This document shows, piece by piece, positions 24,741 through 34,738 of a stretch of 64,000 nucleotides of DNA. A model generated the notes under the pieces. That model was not told where the DNA came from. It saw only the letters and a list, made by a program, of their open reading frames with translations, and searched no databases. The DNA is from Phycisphaera sp. (GTDB lineage Bacteria; Planctomycetota; Phycisphaerae; Phycisphaerales; UBA1924), in assembly GCA_025916675.1 (NCBI GenBank), contig CP098402.1, forward strand, positions 1,669,205-1,733,204. The letters are read 5' to 3'. Within the stretch, counting starts at the first letter, position 1. Each line of letters begins with the position of its first letter. The translations under genes and the position numbers were made by a program.

Positions 24741-27508
24741 CCCGGGCGGGACAGCTCATCGGGCGTATCGCCGGCCACGGACTTCCCCATCAGCCACGCG
24801 TACCCAACGCCCGCCCCAAGCAGGATCAGCCCCACCACCGTCGAACCGAAGATCCGCGTCAATCCCTCGAGCGAGGCCATGTCGACCGCCAGCACCTTGG
24901 CCGCCGTCAACCCCAGCAGCGCCAGGCCGGCCCACCGTACGCCAGCAACACGTATGCGCACGCCCAGCGCGATCGTGGCGACGGCGAACAGGCTCCACCA
25001 CACCGAGAGCGCCGCGTCGGGGGCGGCTTCGCCACCGATGTTGAGGTAATCCACCGCTCGCACGACCTCCGAAGAACTCGCCGCGAACGCCAGCACGCCC
25101 GCACCGGTGTACGCCGCCAGCCGCAGGGCCCGGTTGGCCTCGGGCTGATCCCACGGCACGCCCTCCACGTGCCTGGCACGCCCGACCAGCCAGCCCGTCA
25201 CGCCCAGCGCCGCGATGATGAGGCCACCTGACACCATCGCCTCGTGCAGGAGCGGCGGCGCGGCGATGTCTTCCCAATCGGTCATCGCGCGGTGGCCGAT
25301 CCACGTCGCCGCCAGCACCAGGCCGATCGCGGCGCTCAACTGCGGCAGCAGCCACGCACGCAGCGCCGACGCGAATGCCAGCCCGACCACGGCCACGAGC
25401 AACACCGACCAGCACACCAGCAGTGTCGCCATCGGCGTGCCGTCCCCGAGCAGCATCGCTGCCAGCGACACGTACGCCGCCGCCGCACCGATCATCCGGG
25501 CCACCGGCGGAGTGCCGCGCAACGCGCTCATCGCCGCCCACGTCGCGCCGACGACCAGCAACGCCCAAGACGCGTTGGTCCACGAGATCAGGACCGAGGT
25601 CGGGGGCGGACGCGATTCGAAGAAGGAGGTGGACGCCGCGGCATGCACACCCACCGTTCCAAGCACGAGGAGTACGAGCGAGGCGATCCGAACGTCCACG
25701 CGGCGAACCATGATCGAGAAGTACGCCAACGCCACCGCGAGCACCGCCCACGCCGCACCGATCGAGAGCGGATCGCTGCCCGGCCCGATGAGCGAGAGCG
25801 CGCCCGCGCCGATGGCCGTGACGGCCACCGCCTGGCGATACGGTGAACGCCGCAGCAGCGCGGCCGCCGCCACCAGCGTCGCGGTGACGATGAGCAACTG
25901 GCCCGACCACTCCGAGAAGTGCAGGCCCAGGAACGAAACCGTCGCGAGCGTGCTTTCATTGAGCTGGTAGAACGCCCACGCCAAGTCGTACGTCACCAAC
26001 CGGCCCAGCCCGAAGCCGACGAACAGCAGCCCCAGCACGCTCGCCGCGTGGAACCGCATCCGCACGCCGAAAACAATGGCCGCCAGGCCCACGAACACCC
26101 ACGCGATGACCTCGGTAGCCCCGCCCAGCCCGGTCGCGATCGTGAGCGCCAGCAACGCCGCGGCATCAATCGTGAGCGCCGTGGCCAATGCGGATCGCGC
26201 CGTCGATGATCGCGTCCACAGCCGATACCCCTCGGGCGCGCACGCCAGGGCGACAACCAGCGATGCGATCGTCATGGCCGCGGGCACGATCCACACCAAG
26301 TCCGGCGCGTGGTCGTGGACCACGTAGATCATCAGCACCACGGCCCACACCGTCGCACCGAACACCGAGTTGATCCAGCGGGCCTCGGGCCGGAGGAGCG
26401 ACCCGATATCGAACGTGATCGCCTCGCCCGGCTCGCTCCGGATGAAGCCCGCCTTCGCGTCTTCGGGCCATCGATGGCTCGGGCGCAGCCGCGAGAAGAA
26501 CCGGGCCGAAACCACAAGCTCGGCGACCGTCATCGCCCACACCAGCGACGCGAACACCACCGGCGACGCCACGCTATGGTCGCGCATGCTCACGCCCCAC
26601 AGCGTGCCGAGCAAGGCCGTGCCCCACCACGCGATGCGCCGGATCGACGCGAACCCGCTGCCCTTCCACCCCGCCAGCACCAGACCCATCGCGAGCAGCG
26701 ATAGCAAGTACGCCGGCAGCGCGACGTACGACGGCGCATCGGAGTGAACCACCAGAGGCACGACGAACGCGCCGATCAGCGACAGCCCCGCCAGTAAAAC
26801 GCGCGACGACAACGCGCCGAGCGCCACACCAGAAAGCGAGGTCAACGCCAGCAGCACGAACGCAGCGGGCATCGGCAGCAACTCGTACAACCGGGCCGCC
26901 GCGAGGATGGACCCGAACACGATCGCCAGCCCCGCCGCGCTCACGCCGGTCGAGGCGAGGTCGTTGATCTTGCGTCGCAGCACTTCTCCTGCACCAACGA
27001 GCGCGACCCCAAAGGCCGCACCCAGCACGCACCGCACCCAGCCGGGCACCTGATCGACCCAGCCCCGGTCCCAGGCCTCCTTCAGGAACAACCCCGCGGC
27101 GATAACCAGGATCAGCACACCGGCGAGCACGATGCCCTTGGCGCCGATCAACCACTCGAGTTCCGACCAACTCCGCTTTCGCCAGACCGGCGAACTCGGG
27201 GGTTCGAACTCGGGCTCGTTGGTATCTACCTCGTTGGTCTCAACAAGGGGCGGCGGCGGCGGCCGACCGGACGCCGCCGCCATCTTGCGATCCTTCAACG
27301 CTTCGAGATGGCTCGTGGGTGCCGACGGCTCGGCCACGGGGCCCACGGGCTCGGATCCCTCGGGCTGCCCAGCTGGTTGCTCGTCGGGCTCAGCCTCGGG
27401 CGCGGTGAGTCTCGCCTCGAGCGCGTCCAGCCTCTGCTGGAGCGACCGCACCTGGGCCCGGATCTCCCCAAGCTCCCGCCGCGGGTCGTTCTGTGGCTCG
27501 CCCCCCAT
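24737..27508 (-). CDS. DUF2339 family polytopic membrane protein
   Basis: 923 aa. A coiled-coil opening (ELGEIRAQVRSLQQRLDALEARL, about 12-36) and a Pro/Glu-rich linker lead to W-L-I-G-A-K near 121-127, the junction typical of DUF2339. About 25 hydrophobic helices follow. The family is a predicted membrane protein of unknown role, found widely in bacteria. It is first in an operon with the GGCT-like gene. A near-consensus promoter places its start almost at the ATG with no SD, so the mRNA may be leaderless. Confidence 0.85.
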   Translation of the reverse strand: MGGEPQNDPRRELGEIRAQVRSLQQRLDALEARLTAPEAEPDEQPAGQPEGSEPVGPVAEPSAPTSHLEALKDRKMAAASGRPPPPPLVETNEVDTNEPEFEPPSSPVWRKRSWSELEWLIGAKGIVLAGVLILVIAAGLFLKEAWDRGWVDQVPGWVRCVLGAAFGVALVGAGEVLRRKINDLASTGVSAAGLAIVFGSILAAARLYELLPMPAAFVLLALTSLSGVALGALSSRVLLAGLSLIGAFVVPLVVHSDAPSYVALPAYLLSLLAMGLVLAGWKGSGFASIRRIAWWGTALLGTLWGVSMRDHSVASPVVFASLVWAMTVAELVVSARFFSRLRPSHRWPEDAKAGFIRSEPGEAITFDIGSLLRPEARWINSVFGATVWAVVLMIYVVHDHAPDLVWIVPAAMTIASLVVALACAPEGYRLWTRSSTARSALATALTIDAAALLALTIATGLGGATEVIAWVFVGLAAIVFGVRMRFHAASVLGLLFVGFGLGRLVTYDLAWAFYQLNESTLATVSFLGLHFSEWSGQLLIVTATLVAAAALLRRSPYRQAVAVTAIGAGALSLIGPGSDPLSIGAAWAVLAVALAYFSIMVRRVDVRIASLVLLVLGTVGVHAAASTSFFESRPPPTSVLISWTNASWALLVVGATWAAMSALRGTPPVARMIGAAAAYVSLAAMLLGDGTPMATLLVCWSVLLVAVVGLAFASALRAWLLPQLSAAIGLVLAATWIGHRAMTDWEDIAAPPLLHEAMVSGGLIIAALGVTGWLVGRARHVEGVPWDQPEANRALRLAAYTGAGVLAFAASSSEVVRAVDYLNIGGEAAPDAALSVWWSLFAVATIALGVRIRVAGVRWAGLALLGLTAAKVLAVDMASLEGLTRIFGSTVVGLILLGAGVGYAWLMGKSVAGDTPDELSRPG

Positions 27509-27516
27509 CGATAGTT

Positions 27517-27545
27517 AGTATATACTTTACTTTTACGGGTGTCCA
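27517..27545 (-). promoter_or_regulatory. Predicted sigma-70 promoter of the DUF2339 operon (leaderless)
   Basis: On the minus strand, TGGACA (27545-27540) is followed 17 nt later by TATACT (27522-27517). The ATG at 27508 starts 8 nt after the -10 box, so transcription would begin at or next to the start codon. No SD precedes this ATG. The -10 box lies inside the palindrome AGTATATACT, which could also be an operator. Confidence 0.55.
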
Positions 27546-27608
27546 CCGATGGCGATTCCCGCCCTTCCTCGCCCGGCCCAAGCCGCCGGCGGGCCAAGAA
27601 TCGCCCCC

Positions 27609-29147
27609 ATGCCTACCGACCACCCCCTCACCCTCGACGGCTCGCCCCTGACCATCGCCCAAGTCGTCTCGGTTGCACGAGATGGGGGCAAGATCGCCCT
27701 TGATGCCAAGGTCACCCAACGCCTGAACGCCATGCGGGCCAAGCTCGAGGCCCTGACCACCGACGGCAACGCCTACTACGGCATTAACACCGGCTTCGGC
27801 TCGCTCGCCCGCACGCGGATCGACTCGGAAAAGCTCCGCGAGCTCCAGGCCAACCTCATCCGCAGCCACGCCGCCGGCGTCGGCGAGCCGCTGGCCGAAG
27901 ACATCGTTCGCGCCATGATGCTGCTCCTTGCCGCCTCGCTCTCGCGCGGCCACTCGGGCGTGCGGCCCGTCGTTGTCGAGACGATCATCGCGTGGCTCAA
28001 CGCCGGGGTGACACCCGTGGTGCCCAGCTTAGGATCTGTCGGCGCGTCGGGCGACCTCGCGCCGCTTGCGCACGCCGTGCTGGCGATGATGGGCGAAGCG
28101 CCGACGATGGAGGGCCGCACGCCGCAAGATGCTGGCATCGAGCCACTGACGCTGGAGGCCAAAGAAGGCCTGGCCCTCATCAACGGCACGCACCTGATGG
28201 CGGCGTGTGCCGCGCTCATTCTCGATGACTACGACCGCCTGTGGAACGCGGCGATCATCGCCAACGCCATGTCGATCGACGCGTTCCGCGCGAGCGACTC
28301 GTATCTTGATCCCAGGGTCCACGCGGCCCGGAACAACACGAGAACTGGAACCGAGGCCGCGAATCTGCAACTGCTTCTCAAGGGCAGCGAGATTCTCCCC
28401 AGCCACCGCACCGATGACCCCCGGGTGCAAGACCCCTACTCGTTCCGCTGCGCCCCCTACGTACTCGGGGCTGCCAATGACGCGGCGAATTATGTTTACG
28501 AGGCGACGATCCGCGAGCTGGGTGCTGTCACCGACAACCCGCTGTTGTTCGAGAATGGCGGCACGCTCGAGGTTGTCAGCGCCGGCAACTTCCACGGCAT
28601 GCCCATTGCCCTGCCCCTCGACACCCTGGCCATCGCTATCACGCACATCGCCGGCATCTCCGAGCGCCGCGTCTTCGCCATCCTCGCGGCGAGCGATCCC
28701 GAGACCCACCTCTTGCCCTACCTCAGCCACGGCCCGGGCCTGCACAGCGGCCTGATGATCGCCCAGTACACATCCGCGGCTCTGGTCAACGAGATCGCGG
28801 GCCTGGCCAGCCCCGCCAGCGTCATCAACCTGCCAACCAGCGCGGGCATCGAGGACTACAACAGCTTCGGGCCGCGAGCGGCTTCCAAAGCGGCACGATC
28901 CCTGGAACTCACGGAAATGGTCGTGGCCATCGAGATCATCTGCGCGGCCGAGGGCGTGGAGTTCCACCGCCCCCTCAGGTCCGGCCCCGCCGTCGAAGAG
29001 GCGATCCGAAGGGTTCGCGAGGTCGTCCCACCCTTCGCCGCCGACCGCAGCCCGGCCCCGGCCATCGAGGCGGTCACGGCTCTGATCCGAAGCAACGCCT
29101 TTGGGGATATCCAAGACTTCGCGCCCAGCCCCGCTGGCGGCGAATAA
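27609..29147 (+). CDS. hutH: Histidine ammonia-lyase
   Basis: 512 aa; deaminates histidine to urocanate. The self-forming MIO prosthetic group derives from Ala146-Ser147-Gly148 in GSVGASGDLAPLAH. Other family features are YYGINTGFG, NGTHLMAA, QDPYSFRCAPYVLGA and VTDNPLLFENG. Start 27609 gives the usual length of about 510 aa; an in-frame ATG at 27549 would add 20 residues, and neither has a good SD. hutU follows after 6 bp. hutI and hutG are not in the window. Confidence 0.95.
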   Translation: MPTDHPLTLDGSPLTIAQVVSVARDGGKIALDAKVTQRLNAMRAKLEALTTDGNAYYGINTGFGSLARTRIDSEKLRELQANLIRSHAAGVGEPLAEDIVRAMMLLLAASLSRGHSGVRPVVVETIIAWLNAGVTPVVPSLGSVGASGDLAPLAHAVLAMMGEAPTMEGRTPQDAGIEPLTLEAKEGLALINGTHLMAACAALILDDYDRLWNAAIIANAMSIDAFRASDSYLDPRVHAARNNTRTGTEAANLQLLLKGSEILPSHRTDDPRVQDPYSFRCAPYVLGAANDAANYVYEATIRELGAVTDNPLLFENGGTLEVVSAGNFHGMPIALPLDTLAIAITHIAGISERRVFAILAASDPETHLLPYLSHGPGLHSGLMIAQYTSAALVNEIAGLASPASVINLPTSAGIEDYNSFGPRAASKAARSLELTEMVVAIEIICAAEGVEFHRPLRSGPAVEEAIRRVREVVPPFAADRSPAPAIEAVTALIRSNAFGDIQDFAPSPAGGE

Positions 29148-29153
29148 TCAACG

Positions 29154-30875
<1,722 letters not shown>

Positions 30876-30887
30876 GGGACTCGTGCC

Positions 30888-31448
30888 ATGACGCTCGGTC
30901 GACTTCTTTTCGTGCTCTCATTCGTGCCCGGAGTGTTCTTGATCGCGTGTGCCGCACCCAGCCTCGGCCCGCTGCCATCCCCCGCCGCAGTAGCCGCGGT
31001 GCACGGCCCGCCGGGGGAGTGGTACGACCTCAGCGAGTTCTTCATCGAGCTCAACGGCGACTCGAACCCCGAGTTGCTGCGGCTCTATGTCGTCAAGGGC
31101 AAGATCGACGACACCGCCTACGACCTGGAACGGTTCAGAACGGAAGGCGCCTCGTGCTGGGCCTTCTCCCTCTTTGCCTTCCACGACAGCGAGCCCGTGA
31201 TGGTCTTCCACCGGGGGAACCACCTGGAGGGCTTCGGCCTGGCCCTGCGCGAACACGATGGGCGGCCGATGCTCTTCACCAAGCAGCCCCACGAGTGGAC
31301 CACTCGCTCGGCCTTCGGGTGGTGGCCCCTGTGGGGCTCCATCGAGCACGGCCACTGGAGCGCCTGGCACGGCGACTGGGACGGCGAGGCGAGCACATTC
31401 GAACCCACGGGCTATGCGCCCCAAGTCCGCTTCGATCACTCGAAGTGA
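30888..31448 (+). CDS. Putative lipoprotein of unknown function
   Basis: 186 aa. The N-terminus MTLGRLLFVLSFVPGVFLIAC has a hydrophobic core and the lipobox L-I-A-C (Cys21), predicting lipid attachment. The rest is rich in Trp, His and acidic residues (SAFGWWPLWGSIEHGHWSAWHGDWDGE) and matches no family I recognise. It lies 12 bp after hutU on the same strand and may be read through from that operon, but a role in histidine use is not evident. It ends 14 bp from the convergent AhpD-like gene. Confidence 0.62.
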   Translation: MTLGRLLFVLSFVPGVFLIACAAPSLGPLPSPAAVAAVHGPPGEWYDLSEFFIELNGDSNPELLRLYVVKGKIDDTAYDLERFRTEGASCWAFSLFAFHDSEPVMVFHRGNHLEGFGLALREHDGRPMLFTKQPHEWTTRSAFGWWPLWGSIEHGHWSAWHGDWDGEASTFEPTGYAPQVRFDHSK

Positions 31449-31462
31449 TTGCTCCTCCTGTA

Positions 31463-31942
31463 TCAGCGTCCCTCCGGCTCCTTGCCCAACCCAACCGCCA
31501 ATCGATTCCAAGCATTCATCATCGCAATCGCCAGCGTAATACCCGCAATCTCCCGCTCGTCATAATACTCGGCCAGCGTGTCGTACAACGCCTGCGGCGC
31601 CCGCTTCTCGCCAACCCGCGTCAACGCCTCGGCCCACGCCAGCACCGCCTTCTCGGCCTCGGTGAACAGGCCCGTCTCGTCCCAGCCCGCCAGCACGTCC
31701 AGCCGCTGCTGGGTCTCGCCGGCCTCACGGGCTTCCTGCGCGTGCATGTCCAGGCAGTAGGCGCACCCGTTGAGCTGGCTGACGCGCATGTCGATGAGGT
31801 GCAGCAGCGTCGGATCGACGCCGCCATCGGCGAGCCACTGGCTGACGGCGGCCAGCCGCTTGTAGCCCCCGGGGGCGGCGGAGTCGAAGCGGGCGCGGGC
31901 GGTGTGGCCAGCGGTCGCGGGGTTCTCGGTCGGTGCGCTCAT
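31463..31942 (-). CDS. AhpD-like carboxymuconolactone decarboxylase family protein
   Basis: 159 aa. The conserved AhpD/CMD core has the redox motif Cys60-x-x-Cys63-x3-His67 (NGCAYCLDMHAQEAREAGE) preceded by LIDMRVSQLNGC. The C-terminal YYDEREIAGITLAIAMMNAWNRLAVGL is typical of this group of alkylhydroperoxidase-like proteins. It likely uses the dithiol in peroxide detoxification. SD AAGGAG lies 6 nt before the ATG at 31942. The 42-bp tandem repeat starts 124 bp upstream of this start. Confidence 0.9.
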   Translation of the reverse strand: MSAPTENPATAGHTARARFDSAAPGGYKRLAAVSQWLADGGVDPTLLHLIDMRVSQLNGCAYCLDMHAQEAREAGETQQRLDVLAGWDETGLFTEAEKAVLAWAEALTRVGEKRAPQALYDTLAEYYDEREIAGITLAIAMMNAWNRLAVGLGKEPEGR

Positions 31943-32066
31943 CGTGGTCTCCTTGGCCGCCGCTGGTCCGAAGCGACGGTCCCATAGCGTACCGAGCGTG
32001 GCCGGCGGCCGCCCCGGGGCCGCCCGGGCCCTGCTGGTGGTCAGAAACGCGGACGCGGCGGCGGCC

Positions 32067-32210
32067 ATCGTGACCACGGGGGTCATCTTCGTAGACACGA
32101 ACACGGCCATCGTGCCCACGGCGGTCGCCATCGTGGACACGAACACGGCCGTCGTGGGCACGGCGGCCACCATCGTGGACTCGAACACGGCCATCGTGGG
32201 CACGATGGCC
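32067..32210. repeat. 42-bp tandem repeat (minisatellite), 3.4 copies
   Basis: Units at 32067-32108, 32109-32150 and 32151-32192, and an 18-bp partial copy at 32193-32210. Each unit runs from atcgtg (gtcgtg in the third) to gaacacggcc, with the core cgaacacggcc shared and scattered substitutions. It occupies the divergent gap between the AhpD-like gene and ruvA. The period is a multiple of three, so frames stay open on both strands, but no start with an SD or known protein is associated. Probably noncoding. Confidence 0.85.
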
Positions 32211-32291
32211 GCCGCCGCCCGGATATCCTCCGACCGAGAACCAACCCCGGCCGCCACGCGGCGGCCCTCCCGAGCGGAGCGCCCCGACACC

Positions 32292-32936
32292 ATGATCGCC
32301 ACCCTCACCGGCACCATCACCGCCCTCGAACCCGGCAAGGTCACCCTCGCCACAGCCGGCGGCGTCGCCTACGAGGTTCTCCTCCCTCCCTACCTCTCGG
32401 GCGACCTCCCATCGGGGCAAAAGAAGCTCGGCAAAGTCGGCGACCAGGCCACCCTGGCCACCGTCCACGTCCTCGAGAGCCCCAACCAGGGCGCCACCTT
32501 CATCCCGCGCCTCATGGGCTTCGCCACCGCCGCCGACAAGGAGGTCTACGAGGCCATGACCCAGATTCGCGGCCTGGGCCACCGCAAGGCGTTGCGCGCC
32601 TTGGCGGAACCACCCAGTGAAGTCGCCGCCATGATCGCCCGCGGCGACGAGGTCGGCTTGAAGCGCCTGCCCGAGATCGGGGCGAAGCTGGCCAAGACGC
32701 TCGTCGACGAACTCGGCCCCGCCTTCCGCGACAAGCTGGCCATCGAAGAGATGGAAGCCGGCGTCAGGATCGAGGCCAAGCCCACCGACCCCCAGGCCGA
32801 GGACGCCGTCCGCGCGCTCGTCGCCCTGGGCGAGCAGCCCGCCGAGGCGTCGCGCAAGGTCACCATCGCGCGGCAGAAACGCGGCGAGAAAGACATCGAA
32901 GCGTCCGAGCTCGTATCCCTCGCCCTGTCGCTCTGA
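32292..32936 (+). CDS. ruvA: Holliday junction branch migration protein RuvA
   Basis: 214 aa. RuvA tetramers bind four-way junctions and load RuvB. The N-terminal OB-fold starts MIATLTGTITALEPGKVTLATAGGVAYEV. The central tandem helix-hairpin-helix has IRGLGHRKALRAL and LPEIGAKLAKTLVDELG. The C-terminal domain III, which binds RuvB, has AEDAVRALVALGEQPAEASRKV. RuvB is not adjacent, unlike the usual ruvAB arrangement. In-frame codons upstream through the tandem repeat were rejected because the family N-terminus begins exactly at this ATG. Confidence 0.94.
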   Translation: MIATLTGTITALEPGKVTLATAGGVAYEVLLPPYLSGDLPSGQKKLGKVGDQATLATVHVLESPNQGATFIPRLMGFATAADKEVYEAMTQIRGLGHRKALRALAEPPSEVAAMIARGDEVGLKRLPEIGAKLAKTLVDELGPAFRDKLAIEEMEAGVRIEAKPTDPQAEDAVRALVALGEQPAEASRKVTIARQKRGEKDIEASELVSLALSL

Positions 32937-32949
32937 ACACCATCTTCCC

Positions 32950-33033
32950 TTCCTCCCCCCTCTGCGCCCTCCGCGATCTCTGTGTTAAAACTCTTGAACG
33001 CCGAGGTCGCGGAGGGCGCAGAGGGGGGAGGGA
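32950..33033. repeat. Long inverted repeat between ruvA and manC
   Basis: Arms of 31 nt (32950-32980 and 33003-33033) pair with two mismatches around a 22-nt loop containing ttaaaactcttgaacgcc. The arms contain the C/T- and G/A-rich core ctctgcgccctccgcg. It lies 14 bp after the ruvA stop and ends 41 bp before manC. It is either a strong transcript-end hairpin or an interspersed palindromic element. I see no second copy in this window. Confidence 0.8.
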
Positions 33034-33074
33034 TTGGGTCGGAAAGCCCAATGCCCGCCCCCTACGCTGGCCCG

Positions 33075-34220
33075 ATGGACGAACACCGCTACGCGATGGT
33101 CATGGCCGGCGGCTCGGGCACCCGCCTGTGGCCCATGAGCCGCAAGGAACGCCCCAAGCAGCTCCTGCGTTTCCTGATGGAGCCCGGACGCGACTCGCCG
33201 CGCAGCCTGATCGAGGTCTCCGCCGGCCGCCTCGACGGCCTGGTACCCCAAGAAAACCTGCTCGTCTGCACGCTCGAGCGATACTCGGATGCCGTCGCTG
33301 GGGTGCTGCCCCAACTCGGGAAGGGCCAGATCCTCGGCGAGCCCGTCGGCCGCGACACCGTGAACGCCGTCGGCCTCACCGCCGCCGTGCTAGCCAGCAA
33401 GGATCCCGAGGCCGCCTTCTGCGTCATGACCGCCGACCACGTCATCGAGCCGGTCGATCACTTCCAGAGCATCGTGCGCCAGGGATTCGAGCTCGTCGAA
33501 CAACACCCGCGCACGCTCGTGACCTTCGCCATCGAGCCCACGCACCCCGCCACCGGCTACGGCTACGTCAGGCGCGGCGAAGCCATCGACGGCACCAACG
33601 GGCTTGGGTTCCAGGTCGAAAAGTTCGTCGAGAAACCCGACGAGGGTACGGCCAAGGCGTACCTGGCCGAGGGCGTCTACGGCTGGAACAGCGGCATGTT
33701 CGTGTGGAAGGCGTCGACCTTCTTGGATTGCCTGAAGAGCTTCTTGCCCGCCTCGTACGACGGCCTCACCGAGATCGCCCGGGCCTGGGACACGCCCGAT
33801 CGCAGCGCCGTCCTGCACCGCGTCTACCCCGAGCTCGAAAAGAAGAGCGTCGACTACGCCATCATGGAGCCGGCGACCTCGCACGCGGCCAAGAACGCCA
33901 TCGGTGGCCCCATCGACGTCGCCACCCTGCGCATGGACGTCTCCTGGCTCGACGTCGGCTCGTGGGCGAGCTACGCCGGAACAGTGGCCAGTGACGACGC
34001 GAACAACCGCGTGGCGGGCATCGCCGAAGGCACCAACGCCATCGCGCACGACAGCAAGGGCAACCTCATCGTCAACAACGAGCAGGGCCACAGCATCGCG
34101 CTGCTCGGCTGCGAGGACTTAGTCGTCGTCCACACCAAGGGCGCCACCCTCATCATGCCCGCCGCCAAGGCCGAGTCTCTCAAGGACCTCCACGCCGCAC
34201 TGCCCAACCCGCTCCTTTGA
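33075..34220 (+). CDS. manC: Mannose-1-phosphate guanylyltransferase
   Basis: 381 aa. The nucleotidyltransferase makes GDP-mannose from mannose-1-phosphate and GTP. Signature: VMAGGSGTRLWPMSRKERPKQ at residues about 8-28, with VMTADHVIEP for the metal/nucleotide site, PTHPATGYGYV, and FVEKPDEGTAKAYL. It has the single-domain (short, about 350-380 aa) form with no phosphomannose isomerase half. Start taken at 33075; in-frame codons upstream run into the inverted repeat and read AEVAEGAEG, which is repeat DNA. GDP-mannose feeds polysaccharide or glycan synthesis. It overlaps ruvX by TGATG. Confidence 0.92.
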   Translation: MDEHRYAMVMAGGSGTRLWPMSRKERPKQLLRFLMEPGRDSPRSLIEVSAGRLDGLVPQENLLVCTLERYSDAVAGVLPQLGKGQILGEPVGRDTVNAVGLTAAVLASKDPEAAFCVMTADHVIEPVDHFQSIVRQGFELVEQHPRTLVTFAIEPTHPATGYGYVRRGEAIDGTNGLGFQVEKFVEKPDEGTAKAYLAEGVYGWNSGMFVWKASTFLDCLKSFLPASYDGLTEIARAWDTPDRSAVLHRVYPELEKKSVDYAIMEPATSHAAKNAIGGPIDVATLRMDVSWLDVGSWASYAGTVASDDANNRVAGIAEGTNAIAHDSKGNLIVNNEQGHSIALLGCEDLVVVHTKGATLIMPAAKAESLKDLHAALPNPLL

Positions 34221-34720
34221 TGGCCTTCACCCCACGCATCACCCGCTACATCGCCATCGACCTGGGCGATCGCCGCACGGGCCTGGCCGTCGGCGATACC
34301 CACACCCGCGTCGCCGCCCCGTGGAAGACGCTCGAGGTCCCCATCGAGCACGAGGGCGGCCAGAAGCTCATCGACGCGATCGAGCGTGCCATCGACCGCG
34401 ACTACGCCTCCAGCCCAAGCCTCGAACTGGTCGTCGGGCTTCCCCTGCACCTCGACGGCCAGGAGAGCCAACGCAGCGAGCTCGCCCGCGCCTTCGCCGA
34501 CCGCCTCGCCAAACACTTCGGCAAGCCCGTCCACCTGGCCGACGAGCGTCTGACGAGCAAGCAAGCCGATTGGGCCATGGGCGGGTCAGGGTTGACCCAC
34601 CTCCAAAAAAAGAGACGTCGCGACTCCATCGCCGCCGCCGCACTCCTCCAGGCGTTCCTCAACACCCTGCCCGCCGAAGGCAACGACGACGACGCGCATC
34701 CCAACAATGAAGACGGATAG
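34220..34720 (+). CDS. ruvX: Putative pre-16S rRNA nuclease / RuvX (YqgF)
   Basis: 166 aa, RNase H-like fold. The first strand carries IAIDLGDRRTGLAVGD, then VGLPLHLDG, LADERLTSKQAD and the C-terminal RRRDSIAAAALLQAFL with the last catalytic Asp. The family is annotated as Holliday-junction resolvase or 16S rRNA 5' maturation nuclease; the latter has genetic support in E. coli. Length fits. The ATG is in a TGATG overlap with manC, so the two are translationally coupled; a TTG one codon earlier is the alternative start. Confidence 0.88.
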   Translation: MAFTPRITRYIAIDLGDRRTGLAVGDTHTRVAAPWKTLEVPIEHEGGQKLIDAIERAIDRDYASSPSLELVVGLPLHLDGQESQRSELARAFADRLAKHFGKPVHLADERLTSKQADWAMGGSGLTHLQKKRRRDSIAAAALLQAFLNTLPAEGNDDDAHPNNEDG

Positions 34721-34738
34721 CCCCAAGGAGACCGACCC

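Noticed and set aside
32067-32210. Possible CRISPR array
   Set aside because: Units are head-to-tail without unique spacers; a simple tandem repeat.
31902-32291. N-terminal extension of ruvA through the minisatellite
   Set aside because: RuvA proteins begin at M-I-A-x-L-x-G; the upstream frame is repeat-derived.
32982-33074. N-terminal extension of manC from an upstream GTG
   Set aside because: The extra codons lie in the inverted repeat (AEVAEGAEG), and the enzyme family begins at MDEHRYAMVMAGG.
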